NCBI GenBank assembly: GCA_021158465.1 | Contig: JAGGUN010000028.1 | Span: forward strand, 85,871-149,870 | From: a bacterium | GTDB lineage: Bacteria; UBP14; UBA6098; 4484-93 | Direction: 5' to 3' | DNA: 64,000 bases | Shown: positions 1 to 9,300 of the stretch, in pieces | Layout of the letters: the number at the start of each line of letters is the position of its first letter | Position numbering within the stretch: position 1 is the stretch's first letter | Translations under genes and position numbers: made by a program | Notes under the pieces: model-generated | What the model saw: only the letters and a program-made list of their open reading frames with translations | What the model was told of the DNA's origin: nothing | Databases searched by the model: none

Positions 1-1197
1 AGTTGGATGAGACAGCATCTTGTTCTCACTAACAAGGTCAGCAACGGAGTACTGAAGCAGCATAAGCCCTGAGTTTAATCCACCATCCGGAGTCAAGAAC
101 GCAGGAAGTCCGGAGAGAGCAGGGTTAAATAGTCTGTTTATATGCCGCTCAGCAAAGCTGGAGAGATCCGCCAAGGCAAGGGTCAGATACTCGAGGGCAA
201 GAGCAACATACTCACCGTGGAAGTTCCCTCCAGAAAGCACCTCCTTTTTCTCAGGGAAGATAAGCGGATTATCACTAGCGGAGTTCATCTCAACGGCAAT
301 TACCTTCCTGACATGCTCCAGCACATCGAAGAACGCTCCAACAACCTGTGGCAGACAGCGTATAGAGTAAGCATCTTGGACCCTGCTGCTCCTCTTCGCG
401 CCGGTCAAATGGGAACCAGATAGCAATTCTGTCATCCTTTTGGCAACAAAGAGCTGCCCGGGAAACGGTCTGACCTTGTGTATCCGCTCATCAAACGGTT
501 CCTGCCTCCCTCCCAGAACCTCAATTGTTAGAGCAGAAATTCTGAGGAAGCTGTCGAGCAGATTTCTTGACCGCATCACGACAAGCGCCCCGATACCTGT
601 CATAATCTGACAGCCGTTTATAAGAGCAAGCCCCTCTTTATATGATAGGGAGAGCGGTTCCATCTTCTTCCTGCGGAGGACAAGTATTGCAGGCAGACGT
701 CCACCATTTGAGAACACCTCCCCTTCTCCAATAAGCGGCAGGGACATCTGGGCAAGTTGGGTAAGGTCTCCACTTGCACCGATTGAACCCCTGTTATACA
801 CCACAGGGACGATCCCTTCGTTTAGGAACTCGAGCAGTCGCTCGACGAGCTCCACCCTAACACCCGAGAACCCTTTCGCAAGAGAATTTGCCCGAAGGAG
901 CATCGCAGCCCTTACAATCTCCGGTGAAAGAGGTTCACCATTTGAGACCGCATGGCTCCTTAAAATCCGCATCTGCATCTCCTCGGCAGACCCCTTATCC
1001 ACCCTGACACCAGCAAACTCGCCCACTCCTGTCGTTACACCATATACAGGCTCACCCTCATCGATGAGGCGAAGAAGTACCCTACGCGATTCATCCATCC
1101 TCTCGCGAGCAGCATCCGCCAGCTCAACTCTCTCCTTCTCAACAGCAACAGCCCATACATCATCCACCGATAGGTTCTCCCCATCTATCTTTACCAT
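1..1197 (-). CDS. hutH: Histidine ammonia-lyase, 3' end outside window
   Basis: Histidine ammonia-lyase deaminates L-histidine to urocanate, the first step of histidine degradation, in the cytoplasm. The reading frame is open from an ATG at 1197 to the window edge, giving 399 of roughly 500 residues. It shows the MIO-forming Ala-Ser-Gly triad at residues 141-143 (GSIGASGDL), the YGVTTGVG loop at about 52, KVRPFPGQ, QDAYSIRC, the NSASDNP segment, GGNFHGE and the NSGLM region, all family signatures. An AGGAGGTGG ribosome site precedes the ATG. It follows hutI and a lipoprotein on the same strand, so it is probably the third gene of that operon. hutU is not in view. Confidence 0.95.
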   Translation of the reverse strand, partial: MVKIDGENLSVDDVWAVAVEKERVELADAARERMDESRRVLLRLIDEGEPVYGVTTGVGEFAGVRVDKGSAEEMQMRILRSHAVSNGEPLSPEIVRAAMLLRANSLAKGFSGVRVELVERLLEFLNEGIVPVVYNRGSIGASGDLTQLAQMSLPLIGEGEVFSNGGRLPAILVLRRKKMEPLSLSYKEGLALINGCQIMTGIGALVVMRSRNLLDSFLRISALTIEVLGGRQEPFDERIHKVRPFPGQLFVAKRMTELLSGSHLTGAKRSSRVQDAYSIRCLPQVVGAFFDVLEHVRKVIAVEMNSASDNPLIFPEKKEVLSGGNFHGEYVALALEYLTLALADLSSFAERHINRLFNPALSGLPAFLTPDGGLNSGLMLLQYSVADLVSENKMLSHPT

Positions 1198-1211
1198 AGC
1201 CACCTCCTCGA

Positions 1212-1697
1212 TTATCCTGAGAGCATACTGTCAAATATCCTGTCTGCCAGCATCTCAACAGCCTCGCGAACCGCCTCGTCCTCGCTGGCGTCCGCCTCAA
1301 ACACTCCAAAACCGGTTATCTTCTTCGTCCATATCTCCTCGCCTTTCGTTAAGTCGAAGAAGGTAACCTCACACTCGATGCGGATGATATACTCTCTTAC
1401 CTCCTCCTCGCGCGTGTATGTGTACGCCTCCTTTTTGAACCTTGTTACCCTCAAAGTTAGTGTCCCCTCTGCCGATTCCCTCGATGTAAGCGTGAAGGCG
1501 TGGCTACCGACAAGCCTACCCCGGAGAGCCTCTTCGAGCATCTCGGGAAGCTCAAACCGGTCTGTGCTATTTTCAAAAGGGGATTCGATAAAAACCTTCC
1601 TAATGGATAAGCTCTTCGCCTTGTCCTCGAACGAGTAAAAACAACCAGAAACAAAAGCAAGGATTAGCAGAACCCAACTATGCCTTCTCAAAGTCAA
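1212..1697 (-). CDS. LptE-like outer-membrane lipoprotein
   Basis: A 161-residue predicted lipoprotein. It has a short charged N-terminus, a hydrophobic stretch and a lipobox ending at Cys19 (FVSGC), followed by a small alpha/beta domain. The layout, with residues such as IRKVFIESPFENST and the later EIWTKKITGFG strand, resembles LptE/RlpB-type LPS-assembly lipoproteins, but this rests on pattern only. The start is a TTG at 1697, which overlaps the end of hutI by 20 bases and implies coupling; I see no closer ATG. Its place between hutI and hutH is odd for an LPS-assembly factor, and it could be an unrelated lipoprotein of the same fold. Confidence 0.75.
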   Translation of the reverse strand: MTLRRHSWVLLILAFVSGCFYSFEDKAKSLSIRKVFIESPFENSTDRFELPEMLEEALRGRLVGSHAFTLTSRESAEGTLTLRVTRFKKEAYTYTREEEVREYIIRIECEVTFFDLTKGEEIWTKKITGFGVFEADASEDEAVREAVEMLADRIFDSMLSG

Positions 1698-2952
1698 CCA
1701 CCACCTTTCCAGATTTTATAACCTTCAACACGGGGTTCACCCCATATCGATACGGAAGCATCCTGTGGTTGGAGAGAGCAAGGACGAGTATATCCGCCTT
1801 CTTCCCAACGGTTATGCTACCGATCTCATCCCCCCTCCCTATGGCGAATGCAGCATTTATCGTCGCCGCTGTTATCGCCTCAGCAACCGTCATTTTAAGA
1901 TTAACACAGGCGAGTGTGAGCATCATCGGCATACTCGGACAGAAATTTGAGCCGGGGTTAAAGTCAGTTGCTATTGCAACAGGTGCACCCGCTTCAATAA
2001 GCCTCCTCGCTGGAGCATGGTTGCTGAGTCCAAGGAAGAATGTGGTCCCTGGTAGAAGAACAGGGATCGTGTTCGATGAGGCAAGCGCTTCTATTCCACT
2101 GTTAGATATCGCGACGAGATGGTCTGCCGAGATAGCCCCGACCTCTACAGCCAGCTCGGCACCACCCAAAGAAACCATCTCGTCAGCATGCAACTTCAAG
2201 CCGAAGCCAAGACCCTTCGCTGACTTAAGATACCTCCTCGAATCATCTATATCGAACACTCCCTCCTCACAGAAAATATCAACAAACCTCGCAAGACTCC
2301 TCCTTTTCACCTCGGGGAGCATCTCGCTTATCACCAGGTCAAGATACTCTTTCCTTCTGCCTGCAAACTCCGGCGGTACCTCATGTGCTCCAAGGAATGT
2401 CGGGACAACATCTACCGGATGCAGCCTATCTGCCTCCTTTATCACCTCGAGCATCTTCATCTCGGACTCTACCGACAGCCCGTATCCACTTTTTACCTCT
2501 ACTGTGGTGGTACCATGTTCAAGCATAATATCAAGGTGTGACAGTGTCGCATTGAGAAGCTCTTCAAATGTCGCCTGACGGACAAACTCAACCGAACGGT
2601 TTATCCCACCACCTCTCCTCGCAATCTCCATATACGAGACGCCGGAGTTCCTGAGCTCGAACTCATCCTCCCGTGTCCCAACGAAACAGCTATGGGTATG
2701 TGCATCGACAAAACCGGGGAGAACAAGCTTCCCGGAGGCGTCGATTATGGTCGTCCCCGGATGTATCTCGGCATCTTCCAAGACCTCGTTTGTGCTACCG
2801 CAGGCTACAATTCTGTCCCCCTCAATAGCAACAGCACCATCGGTTACTATCACCGGCTTGCCCATATCCTTTCCACGAACAGGGGAGAAACCAACCTGTT
2901 TGTCAAGGGTCAGAAGCTCATCTGCACCGAGTATCAGAATGTCCGCTCTCAT
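1678..2952 (-). CDS. hutI: Imidazolonepropionase
   Basis: Imidazolonepropionase hydrolyses 4-imidazolone-5-propionate to N-formimino-L-glutamate, the third step of histidine degradation. The 424-residue protein is full length for this amidohydrolase family. It has the metal-binding HTH pair in FVDAHTH (His85, His87), the HGTTTVEVKSGYG segment, the later LHADEM histidine and an ATDFNPGS aspartate near the C-terminus. The ATG at 2952 has a strong GGAGGG ribosome site and a near-consensus promoter 22 bases upstream. It heads the hutI-lipoprotein-hutH unit. hutU is absent from the window. Confidence 0.95.
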   Translation of the reverse strand: MRADILILGADELLTLDKQVGFSPVRGKDMGKPVIVTDGAVAIEGDRIVACGSTNEVLEDAEIHPGTTIIDASGKLVLPGFVDAHTHSCFVGTREDEFELRNSGVSYMEIARRGGGINRSVEFVRQATFEELLNATLSHLDIMLEHGTTTVEVKSGYGLSVESEMKMLEVIKEADRLHPVDVVPTFLGAHEVPPEFAGRRKEYLDLVISEMLPEVKRRSLARFVDIFCEEGVFDIDDSRRYLKSAKGLGFGLKLHADEMVSLGGAELAVEVGAISADHLVAISNSGIEALASSNTIPVLLPGTTFFLGLSNHAPARRLIEAGAPVAIATDFNPGSNFCPSMPMMLTLACVNLKMTVAEAITAATINAAFAIGRGDEIGSITVGKKADILVLALSNHRMLPYRYGVNPVLKVIKSGKVVVDFEKA

Positions 2953-2974
2953 AGCCCTCCTTTTTTAAGTTTTC

Positions 2975-3003
2975 ATTATAAGAGGTTATGCAAAGAAAAT
3001 CAA
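2975..3003 (-). promoter_or_regulatory. Promoter of the hutI operon
   Basis: On the minus strand a TTGATT -35 element (2998-3003) and a perfect TATAAT -10 (2975-2980) are separated by 17 bases. The -10 lies 22 bases upstream of the hutI ATG, which is preceded by AAAGGAGGG. It is one of the best sigma-70-type promoters in the window. Confidence 0.75.
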
Positions 3004-3013
3004 CATTTTTCTC

Positions 3014-3042
3014 TTGACAAGAGCATCCTAAAAAATTAGATA
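3014..3042 (+). promoter_or_regulatory. Promoter of the exported protein gene at 3085
   Basis: A perfect TTGACA (3014-3019) is followed after 17 bases by TAGATA (3037-3042). It is divergent from the hutI promoter; the two -35 boxes are about 10 bases apart, so the two units may share control. Confidence 0.6.
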
Positions 3043-3084
3043 TTAAAGGGAAGCCGCCGCAAGAGAATAAACATGGGAGACCCA

Positions 3085-3795
3085 ATGGGTAAAAGGTATA
3101 CTTTCTTAACCGTCTTTTTGCTCCTTACCATCCTTTGGGGTGAAGCTTTTGCTTACCCTCCGAGAAGGGGTCAAAAAGAAGGCTCTCACTGGGGCTTTTA
3201 TGTCGCCCCGATGCTTTCCTCCGAGAGGGTTGGACTCCGGCTCGATAACATCAAGTCTGCCTACAAGGATTCCGTCGCCATCGCCTTCGGAGTTGATGGA
3301 AGGGGTAAACTCGGTCTTGGCGGCAGAGTGGGGCTCTTCACACGGCTCGCAAATGGTCAACGAATTGACCTTGCTGTATCCGTCGATTACTTCGGTTCAA
3401 CATTCTCCTTCTTCGAGTACTCAGGGACCAGTCTCTCCATCTACGAGTATGATCTCACAGGGCTTGAGATTTCCCCGAGAATCGTCTGGTCAGCCCATAT
3501 ACCCGAGGGGTTCGAACCCTATGTCTCCATCGGATACGCCTATACCTCTCTTACGCTAAATGATGTCTCAACGGGGGTTCACGGTTTTAGCATCGCCACA
3601 GGAACAAGGGTAACATTTGCTGATGTCTACGGTTTCTGGGCGGAGTTATCTGCCTCTCCGCTCGGAACCGTTGCATTCCAATACCCAAACGGAAAAGCCC
3701 CTTTTGAATACGCCCACAGACTCGAAGGAGGTACATTCTGCCTCCATGCAGGATTTGATTTCCCCGTCTCTTTCGCCGGCGCAACAAAAAGGTAA
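3085..3795 (+). CDS. Exported protein, possible outer-membrane beta-barrel
   Basis: About 236 residues with a clear signal peptide (MGKRYTFLTV onward, cleavage near GEAFA). The mature part consists of alternating amphipathic strands rich in Gly, Tyr, Phe and Ser, such as RIDLAVSVDYFG, with a final segment ending in HAGFDFPVSF, as in small outer-membrane barrels. I do not recognise a specific family. An ATG at 3073 would add four residues, but only the ATG at 3085 has a well-placed GGGAG (3075-3079), so I prefer it. It is followed 20 bases later by the TolB-like lipoprotein and is probably co-transcribed with it. Confidence 0.75.
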   Translation: MGKRYTFLTVFLLLTILWGEAFAYPPRRGQKEGSHWGFYVAPMLSSERVGLRLDNIKSAYKDSVAIAFGVDGRGKLGLGGRVGLFTRLANGQRIDLAVSVDYFGSTFSFFEYSGTSLSIYEYDLTGLEISPRIVWSAHIPEGFEPYVSIGYAYTSLTLNDVSTGVHGFSIATGTRVTFADVYGFWAELSASPLGTVAFQYPNGKAPFEYAHRLEGGTFCLHAGFDFPVSFAGATKR

Positions 3796-3815
3796 AATAA
3801 GAAAAGGAGTAAACA

Positions 3816-5111
3816 ATGAGGAAGAAGCTATCTGTCTTGTTAAGTTTGATGGTATTTCCCTTAATCATAGGTTGTGCAGGGACAAAGCAGCTTCCCTATC
3901 CCTGTGACAGGCTCTATGAGCCAGGGGTAATGCGTGTTACCACCCGCCCTGATATCGAGCTTTTCCCGTCCGTTTCTCCTGACGGGAAATGGATAGCATT
4001 TGCCTCCTGCGACCAGATCTGCGAGACAAGTTTCGACATCTGGACTGTCTCAAACGCTCCGGGGCATCCTGTTCGCGTGACACACACACCATCCGACGAA
4101 CTGCACCCAGAATGGATATACGGGAGGAATAGGATAATCTTCGACTCGGACAGGCTAATGGGCGAGCGCACGATATGGGTTGTCCACTCCGAGGGAGCAA
4201 AGAGCGCGATGAAGCCGTTCTCCACGGGGAAATATGAGGTAAAACCTGCGGTCTCTCCAGATTCAAAGAAGATCGCATTTGTTGCTTGCTCTGCGATAGA
4301 GTATTACTTCAGCTGTATGGACTTCTGCGACCCGTGGGAAGATGACCCTCTTGACCCGTGCGAGATGATATATACTGTGAACCTCGATGGCACATTCCTC
4401 AAACAGCTCGTTCAAGGGACAGATCCTGCCTGGAGCCCTGATGGAAGAAGGCTCGCGTTCACAGCAAACTATGCCGGCAACAACGATATCTATACAATGG
4501 ACGCGAACGGTGGCAATCTGACACAGATAACATTCTCTCCATCAGACGACCGAGAACCTTGCTGGAGCCCCGACGGTAACTGGATTGCATTCGCTTCCGA
4601 CCGTGCAGGGAACCCTGATATCTGGATAAGCAGAGCAGATGGCGGTGAGGTGATCCAGCTTACCACATTCCCCTCGTTCGATGCAGCCCCCGCATGGAGC
4701 AGAGACGGTTACATCTACTTCCACTCAAACAGGGAAGAAGGCAACTGGGATATCTGGAGGCTTATGCCACCTATCAAACTGAAAAAGAAACCCCAAAAAG
4801 CTAAGGAACTCGCCCCACTTTCTCCAAGTACATCAGCAAGGATTGAGGTCCTCAACTCCACGGGCGTTCCGAAGCTCGCTGCAAGTGTGGCTCAGGACCT
4901 GTCCGATAAAGGGTACAATATAGTAAGCATCGGCAATTCAAAGAAAGAACGAAACCTCGCATCAACAAAGGTATACTACGCGCCAGGGTTCAAAACAGCC
5001 GCACTTGAGGTAGCAAGACAGCTTCCCGGAGTCCAGCGAGTCATCGAAAAAGCAGACATACAGAACGACATCGTTGTCGTGGTAGGAGAGGATCTGGCAA
5101 AGAAAAGATAA
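3816..5111 (+). CDS. TolB-like beta-propeller lipoprotein with C-terminal LytR_C domain
   Basis: A 431-residue predicted lipoprotein with a lipobox Cys at about residue 20 (PLIIGC). Residues about 40-310 contain repeated PD40/TolB-propeller blades with the hallmark WSPDGxxIAFxS pattern (SPDGKWIAFAS, SPDGRRLAFTA, SPDGNWIAFAS) and Asp-Ile-Tyr or Asp-Ile-Trp strand ends. A basic linker leads to a C-terminal LytR_C domain starting at about residue 345 (RIEVLNSTG) and ending VVVVGEDL. TolB propellers work in envelope integrity; LytR_C is found in envelope proteins of unclear role. The fusion is uncommon to my knowledge. The start has AAGGAG seven bases upstream. Confidence 0.88.
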   Translation: MRKKLSVLLSLMVFPLIIGCAGTKQLPYPCDRLYEPGVMRVTTRPDIELFPSVSPDGKWIAFASCDQICETSFDIWTVSNAPGHPVRVTHTPSDELHPEWIYGRNRIIFDSDRLMGERTIWVVHSEGAKSAMKPFSTGKYEVKPAVSPDSKKIAFVACSAIEYYFSCMDFCDPWEDDPLDPCEMIYTVNLDGTFLKQLVQGTDPAWSPDGRRLAFTANYAGNNDIYTMDANGGNLTQITFSPSDDREPCWSPDGNWIAFASDRAGNPDIWISRADGGEVIQLTTFPSFDAAPAWSRDGYIYFHSNREEGNWDIWRLMPPIKLKKKPQKAKELAPLSPSTSARIEVLNSTGVPKLAASVAQDLSDKGYNIVSIGNSKKERNLASTKVYYAPGFKTAALEVARQLPGVQRVIEKADIQNDIVVVVGEDLAKKR

Positions 5112-5116
5112 AAAGG

Positions 5117-6139
5117 TCACTTGAAAAGCCCCGGTCCTTCGGGACTCCTTCCAAGATGCTTATAAGCAAGAGGAGTGGCAATCCTCCCCTTCGGCGTCCT
5201 GGCGATAAACCCCCTCAGGATAAGGTATGGTTCGTATACCTCCTCAATCGTGCCGGCATCTTCACCAACGGAAACAGCTATCGTCGATAGCCCAACAGGA
5301 CCACCCGAAAACTTCTCAACTATCGTGACCAGTATCCGCTTATCCATCTCACCCAGACCGAACTCATCTATCTGGAATAGGGAGAGTGCATCCAAGGCAA
5401 CGGTTTTCGTAATCCTGCCGTCCGAGCGGACAAGAGCAAAATCCCTGATACGCCGGAGGAGCCTGTTCGCAATCCTCGGCGTTCCACGGGAGCGCCCAGC
5501 AATCTCTGCGCCAGCCGCCTCCGTCAATTCCACAGATAGTATCCTGGCAGAACGGATAAGTATCCTGTGTATATCCTCTGGAGAGTAGTAGTCAAGCCTC
5601 TCAGCTATCCCAAACCTCGAGCGAAAAGCCGGGGAGAGAAGCCCTGCCCGGGTCGTCGCAGCAACAAGGGTAAAGTAGGGAAGTGATAACCTAACACTCC
5701 TCGCTCCCGGCCCCTTATCAAGCACTATACTGAGCGAGAAATCCTCCATCGCCGAATAAAGATACTCCTCAACCGCCCGAGGAAGCCTATGCACCTCATC
5801 AATAAACAACACATCCCCATCCGATAGCGATGTCAAGATCCCCGCAAGGTCACCCGGCTTCTCGAGAGCAGGACCAGATGTGTCACAGCAGGATACACCA
5901 AGCTCATTGGCAATGATGTGAGCAAGCGTTGTCTTCCCAAGTCCAGACGGACCATAGAATAGACAATGGTCAAGAGCCTCACTACGCACACGAGCAGCCT
6001 CTATAAAAATCGAGAGCTTCTCCTTAACCCGTCTCTGTCCGACAAACTCAGAGAGCCTACTCGGACGAAGCCGCTCCTCAAACCGTGCCTCCTCCGGCTC
6101 CCGCTCCGAGGACAACAACCTACTCAAAACACCCCCCAT
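5117..6139 (-). CDS. ruvB: Holliday junction branch migration helicase RuvB
   Basis: RuvB is the hexameric AAA+ motor that drives branch migration at Holliday junctions with RuvA. The protein is 340 residues, normal for the family. It has Walker A GPSGLGKTT (about 63-71; the usual second Pro is Ser), Walker B LFIDEVHRL, the ATTRAG sensor, the FRSRFG arginine-finger segment near 173-177 and the C-terminal winged helix (TPRIANRLLRRIRD and later). ruvA and ruvC are not nearby. It ends five bases from the convergent TolB-like gene. A 21-base-period direct repeat lies just upstream of its ATG. Confidence 0.97.
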   Translation of the reverse strand: MGGVLSRLLSSEREPEEARFEERLRPSRLSEFVGQRRVKEKLSIFIEAARVRSEALDHCLFYGPSGLGKTTLAHIIANELGVSCCDTSGPALEKPGDLAGILTSLSDGDVLFIDEVHRLPRAVEEYLYSAMEDFSLSIVLDKGPGARSVRLSLPYFTLVAATTRAGLLSPAFRSRFGIAERLDYYSPEDIHRILIRSARILSVELTEAAGAEIAGRSRGTPRIANRLLRRIRDFALVRSDGRITKTVALDALSLFQIDEFGLGEMDKRILVTIVEKFSGGPVGLSTIAVSVGEDAGTIEEVYEPYLILRGFIARTPKGRIATPLAYKHLGRSPEGPGLFK

Positions 6140-6335
6140 CTAAACCTGCAAAAAAATATGCTGTATCTGCAAAAATCCTTTGCACCTCCGCACTGCTTAA
6201 CCATTATCGCTTTCAAAATCAATAGATTACATCCATCAACCCTCCTGGCACGCCTTTTGCTAACCAACTTATGGAATTTATCCTCCTTCCTCCTCTCTTT
6301 CACGGGGCGGCTGGACCCTGTGTGGTTCGGTCGCC
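6140..6335. other. Intergenic leader of ruvB with a phased direct repeat
   Basis: This 196-base gap separates ruvB from the upstream C25 gene on the same strand. Next to the ruvB start it holds two copies of CTGCAAAAA (plus-strand reading, 6146-6154 and 6167-6175), spaced 21 bases or two helical turns. I find no convincing -35/-10 pair and no stem-loop followed by a T run. It may hold a regulator site or be chance in AT-rich DNA. Confidence 0.3.
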
Positions 6336-9300
6336 TTATCTCAAAAGCAGCATCTTCTTTGCCTCGCTATATTCACCTGCTGTGAGCTTATAAAGATAGA
6401 GTCCTGACGGGAGAACCGTTCCCTGCTCGTCTTTCCCGTCCCAAAGGAGGGAATTTGTGCCTCCAGCTGGAAGCTCAAACTGCTTTATCTTCTCTCCAAG
6501 GAGGTTAAATATCTCCAAGGTTGCTCGGTCCATCCCTTCGGGTATGGAAACCGTTATTCTTGTTTCCGGGTTGAACGGATTGGGATAGTTTTGGGAAAGA
6601 TAGAATCTATCGGGATGCCGATTGCTCTCAACTCGAGCGAAGACATAGACAGAGAGCTCTATTGTTACAGTCGTTGTGTAATCGTCGGGATCAGCGGTTA
6701 TACAGAGCTCGAGCTGGATAGTTGTATCCTGAGGGACCACGCCCGTAGAGAGGGAGAACGGTGAAGAATCATTTGCCACAGTAAAGCCTGGACTAATGGT
6801 GCCGTAGAAGGCGTTTGCACGGTCAACGGTCACAAAATCAGCTGTCGATGATAGGGTTGCATTGACCATATATGCCCTGGCCCCACCACCGTTTTTGAGA
6901 GAGACGACTAATCCAAAATCCTCGTTTTGGTCCACGAACCCGTTACCGTTTCCGCCTGGTGGTGGATCACTAACTGCAAGTCCAACAGGGTAAATCCAGG
7001 GTGACGGGGAAAGCTCCTCCGGGGGATATGTCGTGAACTTTATCGCCCTTCCATCTATGAGTGGCTCGGCATTCTCAGCGTATGAATTGTGGTAGAGATA
7101 CTGGATCCCGATAGTCTCCGTGTGGTCTTCGATCCCAACAGCGTTGCTTGAGGCGTTATCGATGTCTTGATACTGGAAAACTATCTCTCCATCTCCTGTT
7201 GGTGTGGGGTAATACCCGGGGTCATACAGAATAACCTCGAATGTTTCACGGTTGTAAGGGTAGCCGTAATGCGCTGCCTCTTTATACTCAATAATAAAGC
7301 GGTGGTTTGCCTCGTCGGTATATTGATAGACATCACCGTATCCAGAGGAGGTGCGTAAGTCCAGGTCGTCCCAGAACGGTGCAACTATTCTTTTTGCCTC
7401 GCCCAGATGCGGAATATTATGCTCATGTATCCCACTACCACCAGACCAGGTCTCGGTGCCGAGCGCCAGGAACCCGTTCGTGCAAACAGAGATATTCTCA
7501 TAATCGATCCCGTAATACTTGAATGTGAACGGGAGTGGGATAGTTGTTATATCGTCATCTCTGTCAGTTATGGCAGATATTGCAGAGCCTGTCGAGCTTA
7601 TCTCAACCCAAGAGTACGAGGGAGCATGCCCTGTGAGCGTATCGGTATCGTCATAGCAGTAGTATCCGTACGAGTCAGGACCGACCGGCAGATTATACTC
7701 CGAGCCACCACAGGGCAGGTATCCTGTTAATGTATCGATATACGGGTAGGTGCCGCCGTTACCAAAAACGAATAGGGTATAGGGAAGGGAATCTGGTAGT
7801 ATCTCCTCTGGGTTAATCGATGTTGCGAACGGGTTGTGGTCGTTTGAGACCGTTTCGTTGGTGTCAACAGGAGGGAAGCTTGCCACAGAGTCAACGACAA
7901 ATGCGTATTCCTCGGGTAGTCTCAATTTGAGCGTACCTCCATCGAGCGCTCCCTGTCCATCGTTGTGGATAGCAAATGATATTTGGGGTGTTTCGCCTGT
8001 CCAGACAAGTCCATCCCCGTTGCCATGCGGTGGAGCATCATCCACATAAGAGAATACAACAGAAATCCTCGCCGCTGCAACAGTGAGGTTCGGGCTTGCT
8101 GCCTCCCAGGTATGGAGCAGGTTATCATGCGTCGTGACAGTGAAATGCAGCACCTGGAAGCTTGTGCAGGCAGATGATACCTCGAACTCAAACGGCACCT
8201 CAGATGTTACCTCCCCACCGTAAGGTATCCTGTCGAGGTAGACCGAGTCGACATTGATTGTGACAAACTCCGAGTCATCGGTTGTAAGGCGTGCCCAGAC
8301 ACCGTTCGCCTGCTCCGAACCATAGTTCTTGACAATAATGTAAAGCTCAACCCTCTCGCCAGGGTTCAGCATACCGTCACCGTTTCCACCGGAGGAGTCA
8401 TCGAGGATACAATCATAGTAGATTGCATAGGGTCCCTCTGTGCCAGGCGAGGCAAACCCCTCGTATTTCAGGTAATTCGGTTTGGTGACGGTTATATTCA
8501 GTGTGTCAAAATTGACAATATCGAGCGACAGGTTGACAGAGCCATCCGCACCCGTGTATCCTGTCTCATAGACCGTCGAGTCCATATAGCAGCAGACGAG
8601 AGCACCGGAGACAGGGGAACCTGCCGATGTTACGGAGACGGGAAAATCTATATGCCCCATACCGACAATAGGTGGATGGGAAACATCCAGTTCCTGCGGC
8701 GTATCCGTCCACATACACAGCTCCGGATCACCCAGGATGTTGTAAGAATAGTACTCCTTGCGGGTATAACCGTTCACTCCCATATTGTCGAACATATAGT
8801 TCTTACCCTCAACCATGCATACCCCCAGCCGATGGATGTCGTCATCGCAGAGCGCAACATAGAACCCGCGGTGCAATGCAGAGCGCTCATGGACATTGCT
8901 CGATATCTCTGTTGAGCCGTAAAAGGCAACAGCTCCGGATAGATTGCCACCGTTGTGAGCCCTCGTCCAAGTCTCACAGACATGATCATCATCGGCGTAA
9001 TCACCTGTTCCACAGGTGACAGAGAGTATTACAGGCATCATAGCACCGTTTGTCGCAGCATCGGGGTTCATACCCCCGAACGGTGGCCACCAGTCGACAA
9101 CAGACTGCCCCCTGAAGTTCATAAATGTTATACCCCAGTTGACATCACGGAAGACATCATCGGCATCGTCACCACCATCCATGTGGTAGTAGCTGACGGT
9201 ATCATAACCGATAGATAGCAGTTTATCTTTTATAAACATCAAGGTGTTGTAATAGCTGGTATCATCCTCATCGTGGTCCTCTCTCATAAAGTTCGTTGCC

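Noticed and set aside
1769-2578. A 269-codon open frame on the plus strand
   Set aside because: It is antisense to hutI, which carries all expected motifs; the product is Ser/Ala-rich and low in complexity.
3505-3530. GGTTCGAACC resembling a tRNA T-arm
   Set aside because: It lies inside the exported protein gene in frame, and no acceptor or anticodon arms can be drawn around it.
5134-5145. GTCC-TTCG-GGAC hairpin near the ruvB end as a terminator
   Set aside because: The stem has only four pairs, lies inside the ruvB coding region and lacks a following T run.
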